Assembly: GCA_958298945.1 (NCBI GenBank)
Contig: OY282605.1
Coordinates: 35,814,811 to 35,878,810, forward strand
DNA: 64,000 nt
DNA from: Atherix ibis
Taxonomy: Eukaryota > Arthropoda > Insecta > Diptera > Athericidae
Direction: 5' to 3'
Shown: positions 1 to 11,189 of the stretch, one piece after another
Numbering within the stretch: position 1 is the stretch's first letter
Layout: each line of letters starts with the position of its first letter
The notes under the pieces: generated by a model
What the model was told of the DNA's origin: nothing
Seen by the model: only the letters and a program-made list of their open reading frames with translations
Database searches by the model: none
Program-made: the position numbers and the translations under genes

Positions 1-1183
1 ATCATCAAAGTTTTCCATAGTATAAAAAAAAAACTAAATAGTTAGCAAAATATTTGTTTTTAAAGACTTAAAGCAATTCAAAAAAAAAAAACTACCCTAT
101 GATGAATGAAAATCCTGATAACACACCCCATGAAAAATTGCTTCTTATTCACTTGAATTTAGTTAGAATTTGAGTTTTTCTTTTCTGTAGCCAAACTAAA
201 GCCTGAAAAAATGTAAACAATATTTTTTTTTTTGAAGGCAGATCCGCTTTTATAGTCATCAGTCATTGTCATTTAGTACTTACTGAGCGAAAAATATTCG
301 GCATTATTTCTCAAGGAAACGAAAAGTCCTTTTCCTTTTAAATTAACAATCCAATAGCACAGAGATAAGTGGTGTTTGCAGACTCTTTGATCTTAATTTC
401 GTCTTTTTAATTCACTAGCATTCGTCCCTTGATTTTAATAGTGTAATAAATCTAAGTACATCGTCCTAACATTTTTCTGTTGAATTTTCTTAAATCTTGA
501 TAAGTGCACGTGAATCTTGTTTCATCTTACAAACACTACCTGTAACCTAGAATAAATATAAATTTAGTACCTTCGTTAAATTATCTAAATAAATTTATGT
601 ACAGAACCCAACTACGTATAAGGAACGTTTCCTGTCTACTTTAAAGTTTTGTATTTCTTTTCTAAAATATCCTGTTAACATGAACTTTATTTTCTCATAG
701 GAGTTTCTATCAATAATACCTTATGGGGGACATTTTATAGTTCATTTACGAAAAGCAACAAAACGGATTCCCTTGTATTCAAAAACAAACAAAACATATT
801 CGAAAAGTTTATGTTAGTGTTTGTTTAGTCCTTTTAAGTATGTACACTCAGACTTTGTTCTCCACCGTTTTTAAACAAAATACGTAATTTTATTATGTAT
901 TCTTACTCAAGTTGGTAGCGTTGTTTATTTTTATTGTTTTTTTTTTCTTCTATCCCAATCGTATCATTACGGATAAATGGTTTTAGTATGAATAAAATCC
1001 AGTAGAAAATTTTAAATTTATTTCCTCCTTAAAAGAAAATATTCACCCATACCTGCGCAAAGTTATACGATGGTCTTGTATTCAAATTACAGGACTAAGT
1101 CGTATATGAATATGGATTTAGTTTAATAGTTTTGCTTGTATTTTGTTCTCGCTTATCAGTTGAAGCTTCTTCAGGTATTATAC
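1..1183. other. AT-rich intergenic DNA, nothing recognised
   Basis: No coding potential, TIR or structural RNA signal was recognised. The stretch is AT-rich with several A/T homopolymers. Confidence 0.6.
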
Positions 1184-1211
1184 CAGGTGTTGGAATTAAT
1201 TCGTAGCGTTA
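1184..1211 (+). repeat. Solo TIR of mariner family F
   Basis: The bases AGGTGTTGGAATTAATTCGT and the next few match the left TIR of the family F mariner at 53586 almost exactly (TIR there ACAGGTGTAGGAATTAATTC, then GTAGC). No transposase sequence and no second TIR follow, so this is either a solo end or the edge of a strongly decayed copy. Confidence 0.6.
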
Positions 1212-1688
1212 TCCATTAAAAGAATAATGAAAAGTATTCATGCCAGATAAAATTAAATTTATCATAATAAAGATTTTGTATTTTATTCGATTTCAATAAG
1301 ATGGCATTATTTCATGTGTTTTTTTAATCTTGCTGAACAAAAAAAAAAAAAATCAAATAAAGACCAAGTCAATAAAGTGGTTGAGGAATACCTGCAATCA
1401 CCTTTTTTTCGACAACATATTTTTGTAATCGCCACTGAGAGCGTTGTCATGATGGATCATCTAAGTGTCTGCTTTACTGATCTAATTCAAAAAATCCTTT
1501 CTCTAAGAGTTCCAATGCTAAATGGTGATATTATCCTTTCCATATTTTCCTCAGATTTTGATATTTGGGGCATTCCTGAGTGATTTCACTATTTTTCGGT
1601 TAGCTAAACTGCTTAAGGGCCAGCAAAAAATTTGTATTCTTGATAATGAATACATCCCATGGGCTCGTTGGAAGTTTTTGTAGGACAA
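1212..1688. other. Unassigned, AT-rich
   Basis: An 89-codon open frame (1314-1583, plus) exists here. It begins at an isolated ATG, resembles no family I know and has no supporting signal, so I do not call it a gene. Confidence 0.5.
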
Positions 1689-2010
1689 GTTTGTAAATTC
1701 AAGGTCAACATAACATTGCTCCAATTTTTTATCATCATCAACCGTGAAAGGTCTTCCAGTTCGACACTCCCATCATGGCTTTGGCGTCCTGGTTAATAAT
1801 GTCGCTCCATCGAATATCGTTTTTTGGCAAGTAGGGTCTTCCTCATTAATACGGATTAAAAGTCTAACATACTGCAGTCTATTGAGCTTAATTTTATCCA
1901 CATACAAGCGGTTGCGGTAACGCCTCAGGATCTCGTAACTAAACAGGCTCAAAAATCGTCCATCGTCATGTAGGGAGCGTTCAAAGAATTCTTCCTAACG
2001 TGTGTGGTTT
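1689..2010 (-). mobile_element. Non-LTR retrotransposon fragment, C-terminal region of reverse transcriptase
   Basis: On the minus strand one frame reads ILRRYRNRLYVDKIKLNRLQ, then YVRLLIRINEEDP and, after a short gap, TGRPF. This is the shape of the C-terminal end of RTE-like or related endonuclease-reverse transcriptases (KINRLRWLGHVIRM..DD.P, then a GRP-rich segment). Stops interrupt it, and the catalytic reverse transcriptase core is absent. The clade assignment is inferred from this short segment only. Confidence 0.5.
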
Positions 2011-3164
2011 GCTGTAGCTTCGAGGTGTACAGCAGTAGCTTCAGAATTTTTGAGCAAAAAAAATGTAGTACTACTGAAATAGGATCCATTGGGTGCCAAC
2101 ATCTATGCGCAAATTTTTGCTGTCCTATTTTTCATAACCTACAAAAAAACACAAATTCCTTCATCACGCCCCTCTAAGATCGTGTAGTTACCGTAACAAA
2201 GTTAAAACTTATACTAGAAGGAACTGTAACGTATAAACTATGTGCAGATGAGTTTTAAATGTTACCAATTAACTCTCAGTGATGCCACTTTCATAATTTT
2301 TCTACCACATCTCGTATAGATTTAGGTCTGTAGTCACCATTAACTTCAAATTTAAACTACGAAAAAATGGCGTCACAAAACAAAAGTTAATTTTTTATAA
2401 TATTTTGCATATAAATTTTTTTTCAAAACTATCTGAAGCTTAAATTAAAGACTTGAATATAGATTTTAATGGCCTTACAAAGTATACTTTTCTATCTATT
2501 GCACTAATGTTAATGTATTTAAAAAAATCCTTTGAGTAAAACTTGAAAAAAAACCACAATTAAAAAAAAATGTTCTAAAAGATTTTTCATTTTAGTAAAA
2601 TAAATTCTCAAAAATATATTATTTATTTCTGTAAGAATACTTTTAACAAAATTTTCTATTTGGACTATAGTAAATACAGAAAGCTAATAAATACGACAAC
2701 CAAAATACAAAATGCCACTACCATCGTACAATAAATCATGTTTGAAAAAAAAAAATTATTGTATGCTAGTAAATTCACCAATAAAGAACTACGTGAAAGT
2801 ACAAAATGAATGCACTATTGTACTCACAGTTTGAGAAAAAGAGCTGAACATTCCCCAAAAGGATATGAACAGGAAGAAATTTCTTTCTTTCCATTATTTG
2901 ATTTAAAAATAATAAAATTGAAAATTTATATTATAGTAAAATACCAGTTCGGTGTAGAAAGTATTTTCGTATTTTATAGTAAATATCTATGAAACCATTT
3001 TTGCACCAAAAAAAAAACAATTTTTATTAAATATTATATACATAATTTTTTGCTATTGCTTGTCTGCTATCTTTCATCCTCCCAAAATTTTATCCTTTTA
3101 ATAAAGCGTCTTATCTGTTAAGTTAGTTCTTACAGTACTAAAAAAAATTGAATATTTCCGATTA
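2011..3164. other. AT-rich, nothing recognised
   Basis: Only short chance frames, with many A/T runs. No TIR, tRNA-like or transposase motif was found. Confidence 0.55.
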
Positions 3165-3325
3165 AGTGTGTTCTGTAAAATGATGGGTCATCAAAGATTT
3201 ATGTGGTCCCGCATTATCGTGATGAATGGTTGATCAGTTCTGGATGCAGTTTTCAGTTCAAAAAAGTAAACTTTTGAATTTACCATTCAATTATTGCGGA
3301 AGGAGTTCATAGTGGATTGTGCTCT
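3165..3325 (-). mobile_element. Decayed mariner transposase fragment (second catalytic motif)
   Basis: Read on the minus strand, frames joined across small indels give IHYELLP, then NSKVYF and HHDNAGPHKSLMTHHF. These match the consecutive mariner segments YYELLP..., (N)S..Y and HHDNARPH, the last carrying the second catalytic aspartate. No third motif or TIR was seen, so this is an old, truncated copy. The subfamily cannot be decided; the spacing of the segments is right for mariner. Confidence 0.55.
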
Positions 3326-3470
3326 TTAAGTCTTAATATGAACAAACCTAAACCTTCTTTGTGTAAGTATTCTACTTAGTGGTCAACACCATATAGTGGT
3401 CAACAGTAGTGAATTGTGCCCCTTAAATCCTATGACCTTCCTTGTCTGGGTATTCCACTTTGGAAAATTC
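3308..3470. repeat. Diverged tandem pair (period about 97 bp)
   Basis: The sequence around 3311-3378 (TGGATTGTGCTCTTTAAGTC, then ACCTTCTTTGTG and GTATTCTACTT) is repeated in diverged form at 3408-3465 (TGAATTGTGCCCCTTAAATC, then ACCTTCCTTGTC and GTATTCCACTT). A short tandem GTGGTCAACA pair lies between them. Function unknown. Confidence 0.55.
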
Positions 3471-3514
3471 AATACTGAATAGAAAATTGTGCAAATATTC
3501 CGGGAATCACAATT

Positions 3515-3570
3515 CCGGGGTTTTCTTTGGACCAATTTTGCTACAAGTCGGTAGTTGTAGCTGTCATCAT
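3515..3570 (+). repeat. Left arm of an inverted repeat flanking the RTE-type element
   Basis: The segment TTTTCTTTGGACCAATTTTG followed by CTACAAGTCGGTAG recurs inverted at 5448-5492 (there CAAAATTGGTCCAAAGGAAAA, preceded by CTACCGACTAG). The arms are about 1.9 kb apart and enclose the RTE insertion. They may be the ends of an older foldback or DNA transposon into which the RTE copy inserted. Confidence 0.55.
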
Positions 3571-3710
3571 CTACTCTACCTCGAACAAACCAGCACATTG
3601 AACTGGGAGTTGCGCATACAATTTACGTTAGGTGGATTCTAGTTGCTAAAGTGAAAATAGATAGTTTTTCGGGTTCGTTGGTTATGTTGAAGAGTCATAT
3701 TTTTATCAGT

Positions 3711-3768
3711 ATTGTTTATGTGTGAATAAACTCAGTTTTTATTGTTTATGTGTGAGTAAACTCAGTGT
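3711..3768 (+). repeat. 30-bp tandem duplication next to the RTE insertion
   Basis: The unit ATTGTTTATGTGTGAATAAA followed by CTCAG is present twice in direct orientation with one substitution (GAATAAA versus GAGTAAA). Its end supplies the left target-site sequence of the RTE element. Confidence 0.7.
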
Positions 3769-5367
3769 ATTTAGAGGGAAACGACAACGGGAACCGTCTC
3801 ACTGAACTCTGCTCAGCTCATCAACTCTTCATCGGTGGCACCAAGTTTCCTCACAAGAACATCCACAAATACACCTGGCAGTCTCCGGATCATGTGACCC
3901 GCAACCAGATAGACCACATCCTGATAAGCAAAAAATTCCTCGGATCGCTCCTGGACATTACAGCGACCATCAGCTGTTACTTGGGGTGGTCAAACTAAGG
4001 CCTGCGGCAACTAAACAACAAAGTCGCGTAGAACGCCGGCACGACATCCAACGCCTGCAGAATCCAGAGACAGCCGAGATATTTGCGAACAAGCTGGAAG
4101 AAGTTAGCCAGAATGCCGAAAGGCTGACATGGCCTTCTCTACTGCGCAAACTAAAGTCCGCTGCAGAGGAAGCAACGGGCTTCCGGAACTACAAGAGGAA
4201 AGAGTGGATCCGCGAGTCAACCTGGACTCAAATAGAAGAACGAAGAAAGCTGAAAGGTCTACTCCAAACTGCTCAAACCCGCGAGGAAAGGCACCATCTA
4301 CAGACGAGGTACAACCTTGCTCAAAAGATGGTCAAACGCATGGCAAGGGATGACAAGAGGAACTACTTCAACGGAATAGCCAGCGAAGCAGAAGCCGCTG
4401 CACACCGGAGTGATATCCGCATTGTCTATGCATCAATTCGCAAACTATCCGGAAAAAGAAGACCCTCACTGCCACCACTTAAGGACAAAAACGGTCAAGC
4501 TCTCTCCACGGATGAAGAACAACTCGATTCAGGAGAAACTGAATGCTCTGGCCTCCAACGCCGAAGAAGTGGGGATGAGAATCAACATCAAGAAGACCAA
4601 ATTGATGCGTAATGGCGCCACCTGCAAGAGGCCCTTGATGCTACACGGTACCCAAGTTGAAGATGTCGAAAAGTTCTGTTATCTTGGAAGCATGCTCAGC
4701 AAGGATGGTGGAACTGAAACAGATATTCAAACGCGCATCAACAAGTCGCGACAAGCGTACACCTCACTTGGGAACGTGTGGCGTTCCAACCACCTCTCCA
4801 TAGCACTCAAACTTCGAATATTCAATTCAAACGTCAAGCCAGTCCTGCTGTACGGCTGCGAAACATGGAAAGTAACCGACAGCACGACTCGTAAGCCTCA
4901 AACATTTGTGAACAGATGATTGAGGCGTATAAGCAAGATCTTCTGGCCGAACTGAAAAACGAACGATGAGCTGCTTCTTCTCACGAAGCAAATACTCCTG
5001 CTAGCTGACATCAAACGCAGGAAATGGAGTTGGATTGGCCACACCTTGCGAAAACCACCTACGGACATAGCATGGATGGCACTAGATTTGAACCCACAGG
5101 GCAATCTCAGCAGAGGACGACCAAGGACCACTTGGAGAAGATCAGTCGAGCGCGAACACCAACAAATTGGCAAGTCATGGTCGGAAGTGAAAAGGCTAGC
5201 CCAAGACAGAAGCAGATGGAGAGAGTTCACAGAGTCTCTAGTGCCGCTATATGCTCCATAGGACCGACTGTGTCTCATGTCTATGTGTATAAATGCATAT
5301 ATGTGTTATGTAAATTGTACAATTATAACGTAGAAATGAAAAACCTGTCAAATAAAACAAAACAAAA
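3765..5367 (+). mobile_element. RTE-type non-LTR retrotransposon, 5'-truncated and internally deleted
   Basis: Three coding blocks occur in order. 3765-3975 encodes the C-terminal end of an APE-type endonuclease (IGGTKFPHKNIHKYTWQSPD, then RNQIDHILIS; after a frameshift SDHQLLLGVVKLRP). 3986-4520 encodes the linker before the polymerase (KEWIRESTWTQIEERRKLKG, LSGKRRPSLPPLKDKNG, STDEEQ). 4525-5260 encodes the region after the catalytic core (MRINIKKTKLMRNG, FCYLGSMLSKDGGTETDIQ, RIFNSNVKPVLLYGCETWK, WSWIGHTLRKPP, GRPRTTWRRSVE). The palm with its YADD motif is missing between about 4521 and 4526. A 3' tail of AAAC repeats ends at 5367. AAACTCAGT lies at both 3758-3766 and 5368-5376 and is the likely target-site duplication. 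The copy is dead. Clade is inferred from resemblance to endonuclease-reverse transcriptases often annotated 'craniofacial development protein 2-like'. Confidence 0.85.
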
Positions 5368-5447
5368 AAACTCAGTATTATTGCTGACTATTTTGAGGTT
5401 ATGTTTCTACTAGTGTTTAGAATTTCGCTTTTCTTTGGTCATCTACT

Positions 5448-5492
5448 CGGAGCTACCGACTAGTAACAAAATTGGTCCAAAGGAAAACGCCT
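5448..5492 (-). repeat. Right arm of the inverted repeat at 3515-3570
   Basis: Inverted copy of the left arm over about 40 bp, including GGTCCAAAGGAAAA. Together the arms bracket the RTE insertion. Confidence 0.55.
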
Positions 5493-7687
5493 GTCTGAAG
5501 TTGGATGCAAACAGTACGATGACATCTAGTGTCAAAATAGGAAGTTAGTTTTTCCTCAACCTAATTTTGTATATACGACACTAAAATATTGTGACAACGT
5601 AGAATGGCTCTGGCGTGTCCTAGAAGGTCCCAGAAAACCGGTTTCAGAGCAGTATGAATACGAGCGCCGGTCGCGTGAAAGAGTTTAGTTTTAGTTTTAG
5701 TTGAGTTGAAGGCGGGAGACTTTGCGTAATTTGCGTAGCATTTTTTTTTGCCTCTTACCCTCTCTATCGGATCTTTTTTAAACCTTGATGCTTGGTTTAA
5801 TACCTAAACGCCTATTTATGGTCTCAGATTTTTGGTATTTTCAATGTAATTTTTCATATATTAATGATATATTTATAAATAAAAACTGTTTAATAGAAAA
5901 TTCTTTTCAATTAGGTCAACATGTTCACCTTAAAATAAACTTTAATTTATATAACCGCACATAATTAATTATACGAAATGTGGACAGTACACACATTTCA
6001 TGATAACTTTCGCCTTTTAATTAAGCTCTACTAACAACAAATAATTACCATTGAATGATATTCTACTCATATTGGCATAGCAAAATTTAGGATATTACGT
6101 ACGATTAGGTATGTTCGTATTCCAGTAAAAATATAGTTAAAGTACTCAATATTATACTGAATGCTGGACGATGTGGTGGGTGGAAAAATCAAATCCTCTT
6201 AGTACAAGTATAAGCGTAAATTTAGTATTAATTCTACGCTCAGCTTAGGTAAAATTTCGTATTTTGAAGAGTAATTTGTTAGCTATCACGGGGTTGAAAA
6301 CGATAGTATTCGAAAATTGATAGTTCATTTGTAAGCAACGGACGACAGATTGGATTTGATTTTAATCAACAGGTGAATCGCATCAATAATAATTACATAC
6401 TTAAGGCTAAATTCCTATAATATCATACCAGCTATGCCAGAAATTCTCTTGATTGGCGTTCATTAAATCTATTCAACTGTGATAATTCATAACAAAATTC
6501 CAAATGAAAATTATTGTTGAAAGTTCTAAGATTTTTCAACAAGAACAAAATCAGGAATTACAACAACAATACTATAAATATTTATAATTTCATATTCTTC
6601 GACTAAATTCCAACAGATTTATTATCCTGATAAATTCTTACATTCACCAAAAAGGCTCTTAGAATATAAACATAAAAGATTTTATAGAAAATTCTCTTCA
6701 ATTTATATTATAAATTATTATTATTAATTCTATGACTATAAGGATGTTGTCTGTTTTATTTTTACAATATACAAAAGAGAATGTATAGTTTAAAAACTTA
6801 TTTACTATATGAAGAAGGATACTTGTTGCTGAGTTATTTTTCGTAATAAAATAAATGAAAACTTTTAAGAGGATAAAATTTTTCTTTAAAGTGTTAAGCA
6901 AATATGAGCCCACATTTACGTACTTATGAGCAGATGTGTTATACTTTCTTCTGGAATTTTCAACTTTGAGCATACTGATGATATGATATCATGTACATAT
7001 ATATATATATAAATATATGCATATATAGATAAATAAATGCCTATATTGGTGAAAGTAAATACGGAAATTTTGAACTATTTATCTTTTAAGAAAAGATTTT
7101 GGCTTTGTTTTTAAAGCAGAATTTGTATTGTTTAATGGTAAAAGTTTGCGTGAAATATTTTCTATTTAATATGTTTTGATTTTATCTTTAAAGTAGACTT
7201 TTTTATTTAAAGATTTATAAAGTTATTTTATTTTTCATAAAATACGAGTTATAGTTAAAATATGGTAATTTTTATCAAGTTTTTCCTCTAAAATAAAATT
7301 TCTCGTAATATCAAACAACAAATTGGATAATTATGGTAACTTTTTCTATATTATTTTGTTAATAATTTTTCTAAAAATAATTAATTTTCCTATTATAATA
7401 TTCATATTTTGCTAAAAATCCTATTTCAATTTATTGCATAATAATTGTTTGCTCATAATAAGAATGTTGAAAAGGTTTTTTAAATTAAATTTTCTACAAA
7501 TTTTTAAATCAAAAATTAATTTTTTTGAATTCAAAATTTTTGAGAAAATTAATTATTTTCTCTTCTTTAAATGTAATTTTTAGTTATATTCGTACAATAA
7601 TAATAAATCTATAAGCGACAAGAAAGCTCAATAAGGCTTCAGTAAGAGCAATCTGGCAACATTGCAAATTGTGGCTTTCCATATATA
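5493..7687. other. AT-rich intergenic DNA with AT microsatellite
   Basis: No gene recognised. A (TA)n tract lies at about 6997-7018. A GC-richer patch at 5600-5730 has no coding signature. The stretch runs up to the family B mariner. Confidence 0.55.
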
Positions 7688-8967
7688 AGGTGTAGTAAAA
7701 AGTTATCCATTATTTTGCCAATAGATGACCTTAGGAGTCTGTATCTCCCGTTTTAAAAGTGCGATCGGGTTGCACTATATGGCGTTAGATAAGATTTCGT
7801 ACTAAAAAAGCTTCTGATACAGTTTTGTGATTACTTGAGACAGTATTTTTTTAGCACGCGTCAAAGATGGACACCAACAAAGAGAAAATACGCCATATTT
7901 TACAGTTTTTCTTCGATAAAGGCAAAAACGCAAGCCAGGCAGCTGTAAATGTGAATAGTGTTTATGGTCCTAATACTGTAACAGTCAATCACGCGCAATT
8001 TTGGTTTCGTCGATTCCGTTCCAGTAATTTTGATGTCAAAGATGCATCACGCTCTGGAAGGCCAATTGTCGAAAATGTCGATAAAATAATGGAAATCGTC
8101 GAGTCCGACCGTCACGTAAGCACTGTTTCGATTGCCCAAGAGCTAAACATTGCACAAAAAACCGTTTCGAACCACTTAAATAAGGCTGGATACAAAAAGA
8201 ATCTCGATGTATGCGTGCCACACGAGTTATCGCAAAAAAACCTCATGGGCCGAATTTCCATCTGCGAATCGCTGCTGAATCGCAACAATATCGATCCATT
8301 TCTGAAGCGGATGGTTACTGTTGATGAAAAGTGGGTCACTTACGACAACGTCAAGCGACAACGGTTGTGGTCAAATCACGGTCACCCGGCGCAAACGGTG
8401 GTCAAGCCAGGATTGACAGCCAGGAAGGTTTCGCTGTGTGTTTGGTGGGACTGGCAGGGATTCATCTACTATGAGCTGCTCCCCTACGGCCGAACTCTTA
8501 ATTCGGACCTATACTGTCAACAATTGGACCGTCTGAAAGAAGCAATCGCCAGGAAGCGGCCAGCTTTGCCCAATAGGAGAGGAATTGTGTTCCATCAGGA
8601 CAACGCCACGCCGCATACATCGATAGTGACTCGCCAGAAGTTCCGGGACCTTGGTTGGGATGTTCTTATGCATCCATCTTATAGTCCGGACCTGGCACCA
8701 AGTGATTACCACCTCTTCCTGTCTATGACGAATGATTTTGCAGGTACAAAATTCGCCTCAAGAGAAGATTGTGAAAATTGACTGTCCCAGTTTTTTGCCA
8801 ATAGGGACGAGGGTTTCTATGAGAGAGGCATTATGAAATTACCTCCAAAATGGCATTAAGTTATCGAACAAAACGGTGCATATTTGACCTAAATCGTATC
8901 ATTCTATCTATGCTAAATGAAACCTTCAATTTAATGCAAAAATAATGGATTTCTTTTTACTACACCT
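7688..8967 (+). mobile_element. Mariner family B, full-length copy with TIRs
   Basis: A 1280-bp element. Both ends read AGGTGTAGTAAAAAG followed by ATCCATTATTTT with two differing bases between. TA lies immediately outside both ends (7686-7687 and 8968-8969), as mariner insertion requires. It encloses one transposase frame of 341 codons with no frameshift but two nonsense codons. The sister copy is at 48062-49321 in the opposite orientation. Full length and TIR conservation suggest a relatively young insertion. The subfamily is uncertain; the N-terminal third resembles cecropia-type transposases. Confidence 0.92.
7867..8892 (+). pseudogene. Mariner family B transposase, two nonsense mutations
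   Basis: Tc1/mariner transposase that would bind its TIRs and cut and paste the element through a DDD active site. The paired helix-turn-helix region occupies about residues 1-110 (HAQFWFRRFRS, then VSIAQELNIAQKTVSNHL), followed by the linker VPHELSQ. Catalytic motifs are VDEKW (the usual TGDEKW with G changed to V), FHQDNATPH and YSPDLAPSDY, with exactly 34 residues between the last two aspartates. The start at 7867 is ATG in a good context and aligns with the sister copy. Codon 305 (8779-8781) is TGA where the sister has CGA (Arg), and codon 331 (8857-8859) is TAA. The frame otherwise runs to a natural stop at 8890-8892. The product would lose its C-terminal 37 residues. Confidence 0.92.
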
Positions 8968-9174
8968 TATATTTTACGTAAGTAGTTCAAGTTCCAACCA
9001 GTCTGGCAACAATGCGACTCTATAGAGCAAGAAAAGTTATGCTGTATTTTTGTTGTGCGTCACTAAAAGGTAAACTTTTATACCCTTAAATTTTTATTTA
9101 ACCCTGGTAAATCCGTGCGTTTAATTAACAAAAATATTGCCTTCATGAAGAGCATATGTTTATCGATGGCATAT
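8968..9174. other. Short spacer
   Basis: AGTCTGGCAACAATGC near 8999 resembles AATCTGGCAACATTGC near 7649 on the other side of the mariner. The family B element may therefore have landed between two copies of a small repeat. Confidence 0.35.
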
Positions 9175-9500
9175 ACTGTTTATGAAGTGCAAAGGAGCCG
9201 TGTAGTACGAACCTTAGTCAGGGAGGCCTTTAATAACGCAACGCCTTGAATATGCTGATTACTTGGGTTCTCTTAATCAGATCTTAGATGATCCATCATG
9301 ATGATGCCCCTTGTCACATGACCATCTCCTTCAACAGGTTTTTATCGAAAAAAAGCTACCAGTTGTTTGTCAACACCCCTATTCACTTGATCACTGCCGT
9401 GTACCAGTTTTTGCTTCCTAAAATTGAAAAACACTTGAAATGACTTCATCCTGGTGCTGTCGATGACATAAAAGACAGTGTAATCATGAAGCTGAACTAA
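9175..9500 (+). mobile_element. Decayed mariner transposase fragment, SETMAR-like (family G)
   Basis: With frame changes, the plus strand reads DDAPCHMTISFNRFLSKK (mariner HHDNAPCHT...FL..K), then QHPYSLDHC (QPPYSPDLAPCD), then LLPKIEKHLK and GAVDDIKDSV. These correspond in order to the second catalytic motif, the third catalytic motif (its last aspartate lost) and the following conserved KLK..LKG...TVD.I segment. No N-terminal half or TIRs could be recognised. A related fragment lies at 63120-63605. Confidence 0.6.
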
Positions 9501-9930
9501 AATTTACAAAAAATATTTACGAAATTAAATTTTTTTTTCAAATATTTCAGAGCATAATTTTGAAACTAATAAAACTAACTATGGAAAATTCAAAAAAAAA
9601 CATAAAATCTACGGTATAGAATTTTTTGAAAAGATACAAAAACAAGGTGGATATTTTTTGTATAATTTGAATAATAAGAAAATAAGAGAAATTCAATAAA
9701 TTTATTTGAAAATAGTTAACCTGTTTTGTTTGGACACATGTGGAAAACCTTTATTTTCTCAATTTTTTATTAAAAAATCTTTAAAATTTTATATAATCTT
9801 CAGAGTAATTTTATCAATTAATTGTAAAGTTATTATTTTTTGTCATCTCAAGACTTGATATAAAATTTAAAAAATAGTTAAAGATGATCTTCCTAAAAAA
9901 AATATGTACACCAAATATTGTAGATATCTT
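9501..9930. other. AT-rich, nothing recognised
   Basis: Low-complexity AT-rich DNA with no coding or repeat signal I recognise. Confidence 0.5.
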
Positions 9931-10185
9931 GTTATGGTAGCCTTGGCTACAAATAGTATTGATGATTTGTTCGTTATCTAAAATTTAAATAGGTGGCGCA
10001 CAAATCAGCAAGACGATGCTTGGTCAGTTGTGGAAAATTCCATGATTCGTTGTCGCTGCGTCGAATCAACGTCGAAACCGATCGTACGATCGTACGGTAC
10101 GAAGAGAACACGAAAAAGCCAGCACCGTCACGATGATATGCATTGACACATGTCATTCGGCGTTGGGCCGTGGAGTTGATTTACA
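9931..10185 (+). repeat. Dispersed repeat R, longest copy
   Basis: It starts GTTATGGTAGCCTTGGCTAC, continues through ATAGTATTGATGATTTGTTCG and GGTGGCGCACAAATCAGC, and ends near TTCGGCGTTGGGCCGTGG. Related copies start at 18099, 30360 and 51994. No long frame is present. It is GC-richer than its surroundings, which fits transposon origin, but the family is unknown to me. Confidence 0.7.
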
Positions 10186-10539
10186 GAACTTAATGATATT
10201 CCCAGCCAAATATATATAAAAAGTTTTAATTATTTTCGTAATTTATATATTTTTTTATCATAGTTAATAACTTATCTAATGCATTTGCAAATAATACCCT
10301 TGTTAATTTTTTCATAAATAATAAATAATAATATTTAAAAAAAAAACATTTTTGGTGTTAATATAACATTAAATTACTCATCAGAACTCAAGAATATCGA
10401 CTTAAAATAAAACTTAATTCTATATATTAATTTTAAATAACACTAGAAGCCATCTTAAACATAGCAATTTAGTAAACAGTGAAATTTAAGAAAACAAATT
10501 AAAACTACTCTGCGTCATTTAAAGCTTTTGAATTTTCTT
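10186..10539. other. AT-rich, nothing recognised
   Basis: No supported feature. Confidence 0.5.
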
Positions 10540-10860
10540 TTATCCTTCCCAATTTTTATACCTCCACATTTATTTTCCATTCCCTTCCCTTTGCATGGAA
10601 TTGGTTTTTCTTCTTAAAGTAAATTTTTTCTTTTTTTTACATCCCCTTAGTTTTTACCGATCTTTCTTTTTTATTCTTCTTCCCTCTTCTATTGAGAAGT
10701 TCACTTCTTTGTGTATCTCCATTTTTCCCTAAATATTTTCGGCACGATGATTTTATGGTTATGGTGGGTGTGAGACATACTTCGAACCATCGCACGATCT
10801 CCGCATAAAGCTAGCAGGGTAAGGTGCTCTATGAGTATGCTAGTCACTTTCTCTTTTTCT
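10540..10860. repeat. Dispersed repeat P, possibly 5' part of a jockey element
   Basis: A pyrimidine-rich stretch that can be aligned in patches with 19480-19770: ATACCTCC/ATACCTAC, CTCTTCTATTGAGAAGTTC / CCTCTAATGGAGAACTC, and GGCACGATGATTTTATGGTT / GGCATGATTTTTTCTAGTT followed by GTGGGTGTG in both. It lies upstream of the jockey piece at 11190, so it may be the ORF1 or 5' part of that element. No protein motif confirms this. Confidence 0.45.
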
Positions 10861-11189
10861 TAAATATTTATTACCACAGAGGTCCTATTAATATCATCAA
10901 AAGCTTTCGGTATTGAAAAAGTGACTTTTCAAATAAAGATACTCAAATAAGAGTGACTGTCGGTAGAAAAACTTTTATTAACTTGTCCTTTTTTAACAAC
11001 TTCAAAAACAGTCTGATTTTTGCTCTTAAATTTGTTTTTTATCTAATTTCTTCTGAAAAATAAAGCTTCTGATTTTAATTTGATCACCTTTAGTATATTC
11101 CAACAAATCCCTAGAAAAGTGATCCTTGTTAAATTATATAACTTCATACTTTAAAAAATATATTTCTCAATCCTCTGGAAATTTGCAAA

